This document shows positions 20,375-32,631 of a stretch of DNA of 64,000 nt, piece after piece (within the stretch, counting starts at the first letter, position 1; every line of letters starts with the position of its first letter). Origin of the DNA: Fusarium oxysporum f. sp. lycopersici 4287. Taxonomy: Eukaryota > Ascomycota > Sordariomycetes > Hypocreales > Nectriaceae. The stretch spans positions 2,152,502 through 2,216,501 of the forward strand of contig NC_030990.1 of the NCBI RefSeq assembly GCF_000149955.1. Reading direction: 5' to 3'. Under the pieces are notes generated by a model. That model made no database searches and had not been told where the DNA came from. It was given only the letters and a program-made list of their open reading frames with translations. The position numbers and the translations under genes were made by a program.

Positions 20375-22857
20375 GCCTATTAACTCGTAGGGATTCGACT
20401 TATTGAAAAGTAGGGAACGGAGGCCGAGCACTCTTCGGCGTTTATGCAAATTGAAATGTAACTGAGAATGGAAATGAGTGGCTGGAGCTCTTCGGGCTCT
20501 GAGGCGCCGCAATCTAGCAGCGGCTACAGCAGCAACAGCGGCTCTGGTAGTGAGCGCTCTATGGTGTAACTGTGTCAGATGGCGGTGATCATCGAAGAGA
20601 GCGAACGAGCAACGATGGACAACGCAGATTTGAAAGAGAAAGCCAGTCATCAGAATAAGGAGAGAGAGGCGAGTCCAAGGTGGATTGTGGGTGGCTTAGT
20701 GGTGTATCAAGTTTCGCATGGGGTATGGCGCCAGCCGGGGTGGATTTTGGCGGAGTGTCCACCAATTGCTCAGTGGTCGTCGTCGTAAATAGAGCCCTGC
20801 AGGCGTTCGGTAGCATGCCCCTAGATCCCCTAACTTGGATAGACGTTGACTGGGCTCCTTAGCACAGCTGGGCGGGCGTTGAACCAGGCGGGGGGCGGTT
20901 GTCAGGAGAATAGGAGCAGTGGAACACCATTGGACGCTGGGGAGGACGCAGGAACTTCTCGAATTAGGAAGCCAGGGACGATGAGGCTTGCCGGGGGCCA
21001 GACGCGAACAAATTGACGAATCCCAGTAAGGGACAAGATGACGTTAAGCGGATGGGGCGGACGATAAGGAGCCGTTGAGTGAATCAATTGTCGTCGACAA
21101 AGTGAGACTGTATGAGATAGAACAAAGATGATATAAGAGGAAAGAATAATGATGAAAAAGAGGGTTGACGGCAAGAAAACGACCGAGATTGTAATGAGCG
21201 AATATTCCCGAACAGGCGTTTACGGGATGCAAATATGGAATGTCGAAAAAGCAAAGGAAACAGGATGTTGTTGATACGCAATTCCGGGAGAATGGCTAAC
21301 TCGACGGCAGCCCTGTCAAGGTAACTGGAGCCGCGAACAAGTATCCGTACGTCTCAGTAGGCGAGTGGTCCTGTAATTGAGGATATAATGCGTGTAATAC
21401 TCGGGACGCGTGAACTCGATCATGGGTTAAGGCCAGGCAAGGTAAAGTATTGGACATGAATTGTAGATGTTACTGCAGCAGGGTCTCGTGTGTTGGAAAT
21501 TGGGGCATGTTTGTTTACATAGGTAGTTATGGAGGGAGGCTCATAAATCAATCAAATGGATCCTCCGCATCCATCAAAACACCATGCCATGCCAGTGCCA
21601 TGCGAACTGACCCAAAATCTTGCACTTACGGCCCAACCCGCAGGTCTCACTTACAGGTTGTGACAATCGCACCACCTGACCCCGACAACCAGCTGTCGCT
21701 GCCCCGTTTTGCGCCATCCATCGAGCGAGCCCAACGCCTTGTGGGAAGTGGACCACATCCCCAGTTTGACTCACAAGGTCGGCCATCTCAACTTCTTGGT
21801 TTCAACTTTTTCGATGCTCGATTCATCAGACCGCCCCGTTGATACCCTCTCCTCTGATCCGTTGTCAAGAGCACTTCCAGCTCGACAGGCTACTACTGCA
21901 GCTTGTGCGTTAGATCATTTCTTGTTAGGCAAGGGTTCCAAGAGGACGACAAACGAGCGTCTGCGCTGCCCGTAATTACCTTTGTCAAACAAAGTTCTGA
22001 TATCTCTTTGCCATCATTGGCTGCTTGGTACTGAAGCATCATGGACTGACTGACCTGGCTGACGGGTCGACGTTTGTCACGACGATAGAGAATTCGTTCC
22101 CGTGACCCTGTCATCCAGGGTCAGGGGTCTTTGCCCTTTTTGTCTTTGCGCCTGCAGCGGACCTTGCATTAAAATTGCAGATCGAGGAGAGTTGAGCACA
22201 ATTCTGCACCGTCGCCTATGCTGCACGTAATGACTAGTAGGTTCGTAATAATTGCACTCGTAAGCTGACTTGCATATCTAATTGACTATTGCTCTTTTGG
22301 GCCATCCTTCCATTCCAGACTTCTAGACTTTCTAATAATAATAATGATAGTGCCTGAAGAGGATGGTCTTATAGCTCAGCTTTGAACATCCTGGTACAGG
22401 ACGCAAGCGACATTTGGAACCTCAGGAAGCATTCAAAATTTTATATTCTTCTTCTCGTCATATAAAACCCATTTTACAGCGCCGAGGAACCTACCTGAGA
22501 TAATAACTGGTACGGTGCATGTTTAGGTGATCGATGTTTCTGGAGAACTCTCAATCAAAGCATCATGTGACTTTCGCGTCAACTTCGCGTCCACTCCATT
22601 CAGGGCAGGTTCCCAGCACTGGCTGACAAGTAAATTATCTCACTCATTATCGCCAACAACCTCAGGCACTGCCACTCCCTCTTGTTGGAAGCTCGTGAGA
22701 ATGGCATCTTTTGCTTTCATGCGTTGACTGTGCTGCCTGTTCTCTCCACTTTAGTATGAACAATTGAACCACCTCCATCCGTTCATCCGAGTTGCGAAAT
22801 CTAAGTCACGAGCTGTTCTTTGTTCTCGTACAACGACATCTTTTTGGTATACTAGGC
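20375..22857. other. Divergent intergenic region, 2.5 kb
   Basis: Lies between the DUF4048-type gene and the DNA ligase gene. It contains an open frame continuing upstream from the DUF4048 start, and an ACGCGT at 21406-21411. No conserved ORF, RNA gene or transposon end is recognised. The last 500 nt should contain the ligase promoter. Confidence 0.45.
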
Positions 22858-25800
22858 ATGCCGCTTCCATTCTCTTTGGTCTGTGAATTACTCGAGCAAT
22901 CCTTCCTTCTTTCTCTTGATAAGAAGAGTTGCTCGAACACTGTCACAAAGTGGTTCACTCGCCATCGCAACTACGTAGATGCTCACGATACGAACCTCCC
23001 GGCGCTGTTATCGACACTTCTTCCTGAAAAAAGGACCGATCGAGTTTACTGTATTCAATCTGCCAGCCTGGAGAGAATCATTGGCCGTGCATATCTACTT
23101 GGCTCGTCAAGGATTAAGGAGTTAGCTCAGTACCGCCAGCCAGGGTCTGGTGTCGATTTGGCAGACTGTGTTTTTCGCATCCTCACAGTCACAGTAAGTA
23201 TACCCGGGGCTTGGAAGCTGCCAGCTAATCGCGTATCAGCCAAGCCCTAGCTACGATCATAAAAACCTTGTTACAGTTGAAGAAATTGACCAACTTCTTC
23301 ATTCTCTCGCGGCTAAAATAAAATGGAGCTCCCCCTCGATTCGTGCCTCACAGGCTAGCCTGACTCCAAGCAACAGGACTGATCTTGAGAGCCTCTACAG
23401 AAGGTTGAGTGCAACAGAGGCAAAATGGTTCACGCGGCTTATTTTGAAAAGCTACCAGCCGCTCGTTATAGACCCGCACCTCATATATCGACTGTGTGAT
23501 CCTATTTTGCCCTGCGTTGTGAAGATACAGGATGATTTTGCTACTGCGATCACTTCCCTTCAAGCAATACGAGGAAGGCTTCTTCCAAATGCTGGGCGCA
23601 AAACACCACGCGAACAGATCATGGGCACAGTCAAACCTCAACTGGGTGTCAAAATTGGACGACAACCTTGGGTCAAGGGACGTAGCATTAAGCATTGTCT
23701 AGACATGGGCCATGGGCGCATGAGTGTGGAGGAAAAGATTGATGGCGAATACTGTCAGATCCACGTCGACCCAAGCAAAGGGGATAAATGCATACAGATA
23801 TTCTCGAAGAGCGGCAAAGATAGCACAGAAGATAGAGTTGCACTTCACGGGCCAGTACAAATGATACGATACGCATATACGAACTGACCCCTTGGACAGG
23901 ATCATACAAGAATCACTCAAAATTGGACAGCCCGACACCCGAGTCAAGAAAGCGTGCATATTGGAAGGGGAATTGGTTGTATATGACGATTCTGTAGGTA
24001 TCTTCGGTCACCTTCTTAGCTCGTTTTAACATAGAACAGCAGGAGAAGATACTTCCGTTTCACCGGATTAGGAAGCATGTATCACGAAGAAGAAGGTTTG
24101 TGAACACAGAGCTAGACTCCTTGTAAGTTTTCCGTGCTTTCTTCACCATGTGTTACTAAACTCGTAGGCCTGGGCCCCAGGAACACCTCATGATAATTTA
24201 TTACGACGTTATGCTTTTGGAAGATCAGTCTCTGATCAATTTGAGGCATTCAGAGAGATTCAAGATCCTCTCCAACCTCGTTTGTTGCCGTAAAGGATGG
24301 GCGGGCCTCGTTCCGCGCCAAGTCATTGATTTTGGACAGCCTCTGGGAGCCTCAACTCTTCGTAAAGCTTTTGCCATGGCTATTTTGGCTTGGAAAGAAG
24401 GCCTTGTTTTGAAACCAGATGAGCCATATTTCGACTTTACAGACCAGAGGCGAAGGTTTTCGAGCTGCTGCATCAAGCTCAAAAAGGAATACATTGGCAA
24501 TTTTGGAGATGTTGGCGACTTTTCGGTTGTCGGTGCCAGATATGACTCGACAAAAGCCTTGAGTTACCGAATTCCAGGGCTCAAGTGGACTCATTTCTAC
24601 ATTGGCTGCCTGGACAACAGAGAAGCAGTCAAAAGCTGGGGCGCTAAGCCAGAATTCACCATCGTCAATGTTGTAGAGCTGAACGAAACTATCTTGAGAG
24701 AAGTTGTCATTTATTCGAACCCGGAGCCTGTTTCTCCCGACGACAATGGGGCACTGGCTCTCAAACTGGCTCCTGGGGTTGAACAAGGTTCACCGCCGAC
24801 GTTCATATTCACTAAACCATTGGTATTTGATTTGAAATGCTTCAGCTTTGACCGAGTGGGAAACACTGGCTTCTGGAGTCTCAGATTTCCTTCGGTGACG
24901 AAAGTTCACTTTGACCGGGAATTCACTGACACCATATCTTTCGAGCAGTTGCAGGCGCTGGCGAAGGAGGCTACGACTGCCGGCAAATTAGAAGATAGCC
25001 AGGAGAATCTACAGTGGATTGCAAAACTCGAAGCAGCTGACCCTCGCGGTATTGCTGTTGACGCTGCGAGCCAGTTGACAGTGACTACTATGCCAACACC
25101 GTCGCCTCGCAAATCAACACAAAATACCACCTCTACATGGTCTCCGAAGTCGCCCTTGGCTACAAAATCACCAGTTCGAGTCAGCCCTTGCCGCGGCCGA
25201 CGGGAAAGAGTCCACAGGGCCCCATCTTTGGATTTGCCTTCCATAACAGCGACAACATCTTTGCGGACTGAACCATCGTCACCAACGAAATTGTGCGCCA
25301 AACACAAACGTGGCCTGCCCTCCACTGGACCAACTTCGCAGCATAAACGCTTGAAGAGTAGCAGTGAAACATCGATAAGCCAAAACGACTACCCACACAT
25401 TGATATTGCTTCACAACCACGCGCACCTCTCGCCGCCAGGGACAACAACCCGCGACCTCAGCCCGTCAAGTCTTCTTGCGCACCATGCTGTCCTTCCTCT
25501 CCGAGCGAGAGCTTCTTTGATGAATCCAGCAACTCCGATGGGATCAACGCTGAAGTCGTAAAGTCCATCATCAATCCAGGCACTGGCGAGCTTCAGACAG
25601 AGACCAACCCCGAGCGCCTGAAACCGTCAACAACCAAAGTAACAACGGCATTGAAAAGGAAATGTGTCTATGCTGGCGAAGACTGCATGCTTGCAAACGC
25701 AGTTGTACTCTTTTTGCCAGGCCTTCTCGCCATGAAAGAAGCAAAAAAACTTCTCGCTCAGCATGGTGTTGACGCCCCTGTCACTGACATCGACACATGG

Positions 25801-26079
25801 CTCAAAGCCGAGAAGGAGGCCAGACAGAAAGGGAAAATCACTATTCCTTCAAAGGCTTATGTTGTGTGCGATAGCGACAACAAACTTGTGTTCAAGCACC
25901 TAGCGGAAAAGTTCAAGGAGCTTCGTAAGGACACTCTTTTCAACAAGGGCACGCACATCGAAATTCACGACTGGCGCTTTTTGTCCTATCTCACGACACA
26001 AGAAGACGAGTCTATCGAAGAGAAGTACTTTCATGGGTTCTCTGACTGGCGCATGCGTTGGAAGCTTCACACTATCTGA
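22858..26079 (+). CDS. LIG4-like ATP-dependent DNA ligase (fungal paralog)
   Basis: Predicted protein of about 1011 aa. Exons are 22858-23193, 23240-about 23850, 23900-23993, 24040-24122 and 24168-26079. The N-terminal ligase domain starts MPLPFSLVCELLEQSF. The adenylation motif is EEKIDGEYCQIH, with lysine near residue 278, close to K273 of human LIG4. Downstream are motif III (ILEGELVVYDD), motif IIIa (IIYYDVMLL), motif IV (EGLVLK) and motif V (CIKLKK). A disordered Ser/Pro linker (about 640-830) precedes a C-terminal BRCT-like region (about 855-1011, ANAVVLFLPGLLAM ... HIEIHDWRFL). The usual Arg of motif I (KxDGxR) is Tyr here. The exon 2/3 junction needs either a rare GC donor at 23851 or one base removed before a normal GT at 23855. 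Repair role is inferred from family; it is probably a paralog, not the canonical Lig4. Confidence 0.82.
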
Positions 26080-26202
26080 AACCAGGCACCCAGTGATGAG
26101 AGATCTGGGATCAAAACACACCCGGTAGACCACATTAGCTCATGCATGCCGAATCACCATATCAATAAAATAGCTGTGCTGTCCTGTCTATGTGTGATGT
26201 AG

Positions 26203-27534
26203 CTATGATTTCTTTTCATAAAGATCGCCGTAACTCTCCTTGAGTCTCAGAAATAGGTGCTCATCAGCTGTCATGACCTTTCTTGTAGCATAAGGGTTCT
26301 CGCTGGACACTCCCTCGGAGGGCGTGAAGTTCTTTACTCTTTCGCTAGGGACAGGCTCAAGAGGTGCGGCCCCGACAGGATGACAGAAGTACGCGATTGA
26401 ATATCTTGGTCCATTGCTTGTCTCCCCTTGCACCCCGGAACTGCCTTCTGAGGGGAACACAACTCTATGTAAAGTGCTGCGGAAGAGCCCGTTCGTCCAG
26501 TATGACAACAGGTCGCCGATGTTGATGAGAATGGGCGGGCTAGGGTCTTCTTCAGTGCCAGCAGGACAGACGGGAACAGGTGCCCAAACGTTATCCTTTC
26601 TGAGAACTTCGAGTCCTGCTTGTCCCTTTAGACGGAAGAGGAGAGTGATAGAACCGTAATCTGAATGAGCTCCAGCACGAATGTCATCTTCGGAGTGTGC
26701 AGTAGACTCGGGGGGTGGATAACGTAGAAACCGAAGGATAGAGCTCGAAGCGCCTTTTTCTGTGTTGTGAGCAGAGGAGAAGAAATCGTCGACCTGGTTG
26801 TATAATAAGATAATGCTTAAGGCTGATTATTTTTGAAGCGACTTACACCGAGACCTAGGCCAAGCAGGTAGAGAAGCTTCTGGCAGAGGTCATGACAGGA
26901 GTTAGCAAAAGCACTTATCTGAGGCTCATCGGGAACCAGGTCAGATGGGAGAGGCTGTTGAGCTTTCCCATCTGCGAACTCGCCAAAGTTGAAGGCTCTG
27001 TCATTGCTATTTTAGTGACATATCACGGAATGCCTCGAAAGCTGCTCACTCTTTGAAGTCCCCGACCTAAGTTAACAGAATTAGCCCTTTATTTCGATAA
27101 AGTACTCTATTGGAAGAACGAGGCAAATGTACCTTTTGATGTTTAGGATCCAGTGTTTCAGAGTGCATGCCAGACCACCCACGGTTGTTGGTCTGGATCG
27201 TGCACCTTTGCTTCTCTTCCAAAGGGCATTCGAATGACTTTCTGACCTGTATCGATATTCTCAGCCACCTGAATTCCCGATCAATTTAAATGGATCTGCT
27301 TCTCTTACTCACAAGATCAAACGCCCCATCGATGTCCTTAGCTTGAATGTCATGGCCCAGGTTGCGGATGTAAATGAAACCATGCTCTTCAGCAGCGTCG
27401 ACAAGCTGTTTAGCAACTTCTTTTTGGTCGGCATCAGGAGCAGAAATGTCAATGATTGGTATGTTGGCCGTGTTCTGGTCTTGTCCCAGAGGCCGTCTGA
27501 AGTGAGCAGCTTTGTCTCTCATAGGATAGTTCAT
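26203..27534 (-). CDS. 2-oxoglutarate/Fe(II)-dependent oxygenase, isopenicillin-N-synthase-like
   Basis: Predicted 367-aa enzyme from five exons (27313-27534, 27133-27246, 27050-27066, 26847-27006, 26203-26793). One exon is only 17 nt. The N-terminal DIOX_N domain reads IPIIDISAPDADQKEV ... EEHGFIYIRNLGHDI. The jelly-roll core has the iron ligands in AGAHSDYGSITLLF (HxD) and RSTLHRVV (distal His), with RYSIAYF supplying the 2-oxoglutarate Arg-x-Ser. It resembles the widespread fungal UPF0676 group (S. pombe SPCC1494.01), whose substrates are unknown. The gene is divergent from MKT1 across 805 nt. The start is the first in-frame ATG; a second Met is four codons downstream. Splices all preserve frame and conserved sequence. 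Confidence 0.9.
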
Positions 27535-28339
27535 GGTTACACTTCGTAATAGACAGTAGGGATGGAAGCTGAGATACAAGCGACGGCCTTGTTTTCCGGT
27601 CAGATGGGATTTTAAGTAGCGAACAATTAGAGGTTCTGATTCCTTATCTGTTACAAAAGCGTCATATCCCCCACCATCCTCATTCGTAATGGTAACTGAG
27701 TGTACCTATGTAAGTATCTCGGGCGAGTTCGGCTCTGCACAGCCACATCAGTGGTCAGACCTTACTCCCACTAGCCACACTCATGAGGGCTGCTCTTTCC
27801 CCTGGTTGGCAATGGATGGTAGCGGTTAGAATGTCCCGTCCCGCCCGTAGGTCGCTTCATTTGGTGGTCGTGTGGCATGGTAGGCAGGTACCGTTTAGGT
27901 ACGTCCCTGCCACTGTAACTCGCCAAACTTTCCTGTCACGTCTTCCACCAGCTGTCCGTTTGAAGCTGAAGATACCTTCTCCAAACCTTCATTTTCCCCA
28001 CGAAAATCATAGCAAAATCCTCCTTTTTCTCTCCTTCTCCCTCCGCCCTACGCCGGTCTCTCGCTGTCATCATCACGACCCCTCCGACGGCCCGCCTGGT
28101 GCCTTCTCTCTTCACCGGCTGCGCCATTCAATCCCAAGCCAGCACCTTAACTCACTTGGCGGTCCTCCTTTCAACCCCGCCATATCCTGTCAACATCAAC
28201 GCCTTGCCACCAACACCTGCGATTTCTACTCCTCACTCTTCGATCGGCCGACGATACCTTGCCGCAAAATATCCTCATTCGCCGATCTCCAGTACTGGAA
28301 CTATAGCACGGGCTCCCGAGTTGCTGCGAGTCTTTCGAG
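27535..28339. other. Divergent promoter region, 2OG oxygenase / MKT1
   Basis: About 800 nt between two divergent starts. The right half (27930-28340) is C/T-rich, typical of a long 5' UTR for MKT1. Several open frames exist on the plus strand but have low-complexity Pro/Ser/His composition. Confidence 0.45.
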
Positions 28340-31081
28340 ATGCCATGTGAGTCTCACCCTGTGCGCTTAGGAGCAGGCTTGGCCCAGAGTCAGTCTGGTT
28401 CAGGGTTCAGCATGGAATTGTATAGCTTGCAATATATGCTGCAGCAACCAAAAGCTTCCCAGTGTGATTGACGCAGCTTGTGCGAGCTCAATCGTTCATG
28501 GGGAAGCTTCCAGGCCATGTGCAAAGTCAATTGCAGTCTTGGCTTCGTAGATTGGTCACCCCAACAGCTGCTCATCGTAAAGAAGATCACACCACGATGA
28601 ATAACTATTCTCCGTCGCTTTACTTCTGCGATATCCTCACAGTTTAGTTTTTGTAGCTTGTGCTAACTCTCAAATCAGTCCTTGTTGAGGATTCCTGGAT
28701 TAATGACCAGGTTTCGTATGTGCCATGCGACTTACTCTCGCAAACATATTCGCGCTAACAGAAAGCAATATAGCACCCACGACATCTCCGAGCTCGAAGG
28801 ATGCGCCATCGCTGTTGATGCAACCTATTACCTGAGCCAGCTTCTCGAAACCCCTCCTGCCCATGAACCTCTGTTGTCAGCTCTCGGTGGCCTTACTGGG
28901 GTCGAAGCACATATAAACCAGAACCTCGATCTCTGGGCAAAGTCCGAGATTGTCCCTTTCTTCGTTTTCGATGGCCAGCCCGTAACCGGCCAGGATGACA
29001 TCACTCTGGATCGTGGCCTCAAGGCCAACAAGAAGACAGATGAGGCCTGGAACTTGTACTCTCAGGGGGCCGCTGAGGAGGCGGTGACGACCTTCGGTAC
29101 TAGCCCAGGTTGGTGAACATTGGCTCTCAATTTCGGAATCGACCTAACGTGAGGTCATGATAGGTGCCTTTCGCATTCAAAATCTTTACCCGTTGCTTCA
29201 AACGGTTCTGAAGAACCGTGGACTTCACTTCTTGGTTGCGCCCTACACTGCGTGCGCCCAGGTGCGTATCTTATGAACTTTACGACTTGTCACTCTCATT
29301 CTGATAGTAATAGCTCGCCTATTTCGAGATGATCGACTCAGACCAATGCTCGGGTGTAATGGGGCTCTCAGGAACTTCTTCTATACCCTGTCAAGGATTC
29401 TGTCATTCGGGCATTCGATTGGGAAGCCAAGACCGTTTCTGCTATTTCGAAGAAAAAGGTTATGCGCAGTCTCACACCCACTGCAAGTGAGCCAAGGTTC
29501 ATTGACTCGTTTCTCATGGCCGGTACATCGTTCCTGCCTCCATTCCCTGCTCTTCTGGAAAGCTCTATATACTCGGACTACAATATTTCGACTGCCGCCA
29601 ACTTGCTGAGGACTGCAGAAAACAGTGTCGCAACTGCTTGCGCCAGCTTCAACGATATACTCCAAAGCAAGGACTCTGGTTGGCTCGACAAGTATCGCAA
29701 GGCAAGAATGGTTGTCCACCACTTCGTTTACATCGCTGAGAGTGGCGAAATCCGTGTGAACGACTATGAGCACTTGACCAGTGACAACCATGAATACCTC
29801 GGCCTCCAGTTGCCAGCTGAACTATTCCATTATCTCAACACCGGCTTGATTGGGCCCCGTCTACTGGGCAACATCACCCACGGTCAAGTTCTCATTCAGC
29901 CAACCTTGGACGGGGTTGCCTCGGACGAATACAAAAAGCTCATCACTGACAGAATAGTGCCCATTAAAGAGCAGGCCCTTTCTCTGTTGATCCCCAGACT
30001 TCACCGAGGTATCCAGCACAAAAATATCAAAGTTCGCGTCTGGTTTGACCCCAAATATTCTTACACGATCAACCACCGCTCTGTCAACCCTCCTCCCTCC
30101 CAGAGGGTTGCCAGCTGGAGTGTCAAGGATGAGGATCTTCGTGCATTCTTCCCTGATGATTTCGCGGGCCCCGTGTCGCTGGAAGTTTTGTCACTTGTTA
30201 ACTCCGACTTTGTGGCTAAGACATTCCCCAAGGAGAGGCCCATAAAGGGAATCGACAGCACAGATATGGTGACTTCGGTGGCCATCTGGCGATTCCTCCA
30301 CCTGAGAGGATACGCCAACGATGAGCACAAACTTACACCGTGGGGAAATGCCTTGGCCAATACTCTTCTGATTCTCCAGGACGCCAAGGAGAACCATCCT
30401 GAGGTGACTGGTCTGCCAGAAGCAGCCCTGGTTGCATTTGAACTCATCCGAAACGGACTTTTGACAGGGAAGCACACTGAAGGCCAAGCTGGCCTGCCCC
30501 GGAAAGGTTCTTATGAAGAAAAGGCAACTCTTGTGCTGATCAGCGAGTGCGCTTCCTTGTTGAAGCTTCGGCACCAGGTTTATGGATACACCGGTCCGCT
30601 TAACAAAAACCTGCTCAGCTTCTGGTCCTTGGCATCAGCAGTGAGAGAAGCTGATCGAGATCTGGTTGAGGCGATTGTGGCTTCGATGTTCTTGTATGGA
30701 CAGTCGAAGCGTGAAAGGGATGATCAATTGGAAATCAGTCGACGGTATGGTTCTTCCCCGTCCTTCATTAGACACCACTAACACTTGAACAGGCTACCTT
30801 TCCATCAAGAGCCCGATATCGGCCTCGGCATTGCTGTGCGGACCTTCTTCGATGACGATGAAGCTGGAGGGGACCAGGAGGCTCGCTTACAGCGGCTGGA
30901 AGAGTTCCCTAAGACATTCGTGCCATATGCCGAGTCACTAACTAAGGACTTCCGTGTTGTGCGTGACTTTATCGATGCACTCGTTAAGGGCGTTAAAATG
31001 CTGGGTACGGACGAGCTACGGGCGGAAGATAAGGATGCATGGACCAAGGCTCAGGCATACCTCGAGGCGCGACCTTTCTAG
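28340..31081 (+). CDS. MKT1: Mkt1, XPG-like post-transcriptional regulator, with apparent +1 frameshift
   Basis: Cytoplasmic protein with an XPG/FEN1-like fold that, with Pbp1 in yeast, controls specific mRNAs at polysomes and P-bodies. Exons: 28340-28346 (7 nt), 28679-28715, 28762-29108, 29164-29261, 29314-30744, 30793-31081. The reconstructed N-terminus is MPFLVEDSWINDQVSKQY. XPG-N features include LEGCAIAVDATYYLSQL and VPFFVFDGQPVTGQDD; XPG-I is ACAQLAYFEMID. The C-terminal Mkt1 domains end in AQAYLEARPF. After DQCSGVMG the conserved SQELLLYPVKDSVI continues one frame away. Removing one G of GGGG (29361-29364) restores a 735-aa protein. The spliced length is 2209 nt, one more than a multiple of three, which independently fits a single extra base. 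The first intron (332 nt) is the longest in the window. Confidence 0.88.
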
Positions 31082-31613
31082 AGCATGGCCGAGGCTTGAG
31101 GCATATATATGGCAAATGTTACATTAGTGGTCTTTGAGCGTGACCCATTTGGTCACAAACCGTCTTGCAGACTTAGCGGCGTTGGCGCGGGCGGCATAAA
31201 AAGTCAGGGACATAAAAGTTATCACATTAGCAGACGTGTCGGAGGAGTTGCCAGCAGGACTTGTGGGGATGGGTTGATGTCAAGTGAGGAGGTGGTGCTG
31301 GAGTGCATGGCAACACGTCCCCAGCCAGGCGGCTCCAGAGGTCGTTGGACGAAGCATTTAAGATCCTAGTAGATATAGCCAGGTTGGTGATATCCAACAT
31401 GCGTACTATATCCAGTCAGGAAAACTGCTTTCACACACAATTCAACACGAAAAGAAAAAAAGAAAGAAAAAAGTCAGACTACACATCTGGTGGCTTCTTT
31501 AGGGTCTTGTAAGTGACTAGCGATTATATTGATATGAGCGGAGTAGCTCTCCAGTCTACATTGGACATAAGATATCATTACCATACCACCACCAACGCCT
31601 CTCGACAGCTCCC
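31082..31613. other. Convergent 3' intergenic region
   Basis: About 530 nt between convergent genes. It contains an A/G-rich tract around 31448-31476. No gene is supported. Confidence 0.5.
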
Positions 31614-32631
31614 TTAAGAAAGGGTCAGTACCATAGGCCCAGCCACAGTAATGTCATCTGACAAAACGCCCTCCAAAGGTCCAGCACTGGTCAAGGTCAC
31701 GTAGACAACGCCCGCAGCTCCTTGGGGAACTTCGCAGCCCTCTCCCTCAGTGAACGTAGTGAATTTGGTTCCACCAGGAAGCTGACCTCCAGAAGTAAAA
31801 CCACAGTGCGTGGCTCCAGCGGCAGCCTCGGAAGCAAGCTTCACTTTAGTTCCAATGGCTACAGCCTTGACGTCCTGGCCCTCTGCCATAGCGAGAGTTG
31901 GGAACGCTTCGATCTTGAGGTTAGAACCCTCAGGGCATTCCGTGATGAAGGGTGCGGCGAGTGAGAAAACTGCCCGGGGTCCAAGGGCGGTATCGAGAGG
32001 TTGAGGAACTGCCTTTGCCTGAGAAAATATCCTGATGGCGGTCTGATGTCGTGCTTCAACAGTAAGAATTGCGCCAGCAGTGCCGAGGATAGCAGGGTCA
32101 GAGAGCAGTGGCGCTGCACCCAGGTAGGCCGAGACACCAACACTCTCGAGAATAGCAGCTGTTGCAACCATGGCAGCTGGGTCGGCTGTTGCGCCTTTGA
32201 AGTCGTATTTGCACTCTTGGACAGGTGTGATGCCATTACCTGCGAGGGCAGACTGAAGGAGGACTACGTGAGCAGCCTCGGTTTTGCCAATGGCCTTGAT
32301 GTCGTCAAGGGTTTGTGTTGAGAGGCCGAGAGGGGCGAAGGCTTCGTCGGAGAGGGTTAGAAAAGCCTCGCGGTAAAAGGTATCCTCAAGATGCTCCAGT
32401 GTCAAGGCGCTGAGCGTGTTAGTTTAGTTGTTTGGTGTGGCAGGGCTATGCTGTCAAGACTTACAATTGGAGGATATCTAAGTCACTGAGGCCAGCAGCA
32501 GCAGCAGCAGCATTCTGGCGCTTGGACAAATCGTGATACTGAAGTTGTCTCTTGGAAAATCTAGGGCCAGAAGGCATCGCCAAAGCCGTGGTGGCAAAGA
32601 GGCCGAAGAGAATAGTCTTGAGAGATGCCAT
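31614..32631 (-). CDS. Rds1-like secreted ferritin-fold protein
   Basis: Predicted 320-aa protein. Exon 1 is 32465-32631 and exon 2 is 31614-32409, with a 55-nt intron. A signal peptide (MASLKTILFGLFATTALA) is followed by dibasic sites (SKR, SKRQ) that may be Kex2 processing points. The ferritin-like domain begins at the splice junction with DILQFALTLEHLEDTFYREAF, a hallmark of the PF13668 family. It continues with EAAHVVLLQSAL and VEARHQTAIRIF, carrying the Glu/His residues expected of the four-helix bundle. The C-terminal 100 residues are a beta-rich extension (CGFTSGGQLPGGTKF). S. pombe Rds1 is stress- and nutrient-responsive; the molecular role of the family is unknown. An alanine run in exon 1 comes from a GCA/GCT repeat. 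Confidence 0.88.

Noticed and set aside
20375..20650. In-frame 92-codon extension of the DUF4048-type protein
   Set aside because: Residues are Arg/Ala/His-rich translated leader with no conservation I recognise; MASQQQ is a better start.
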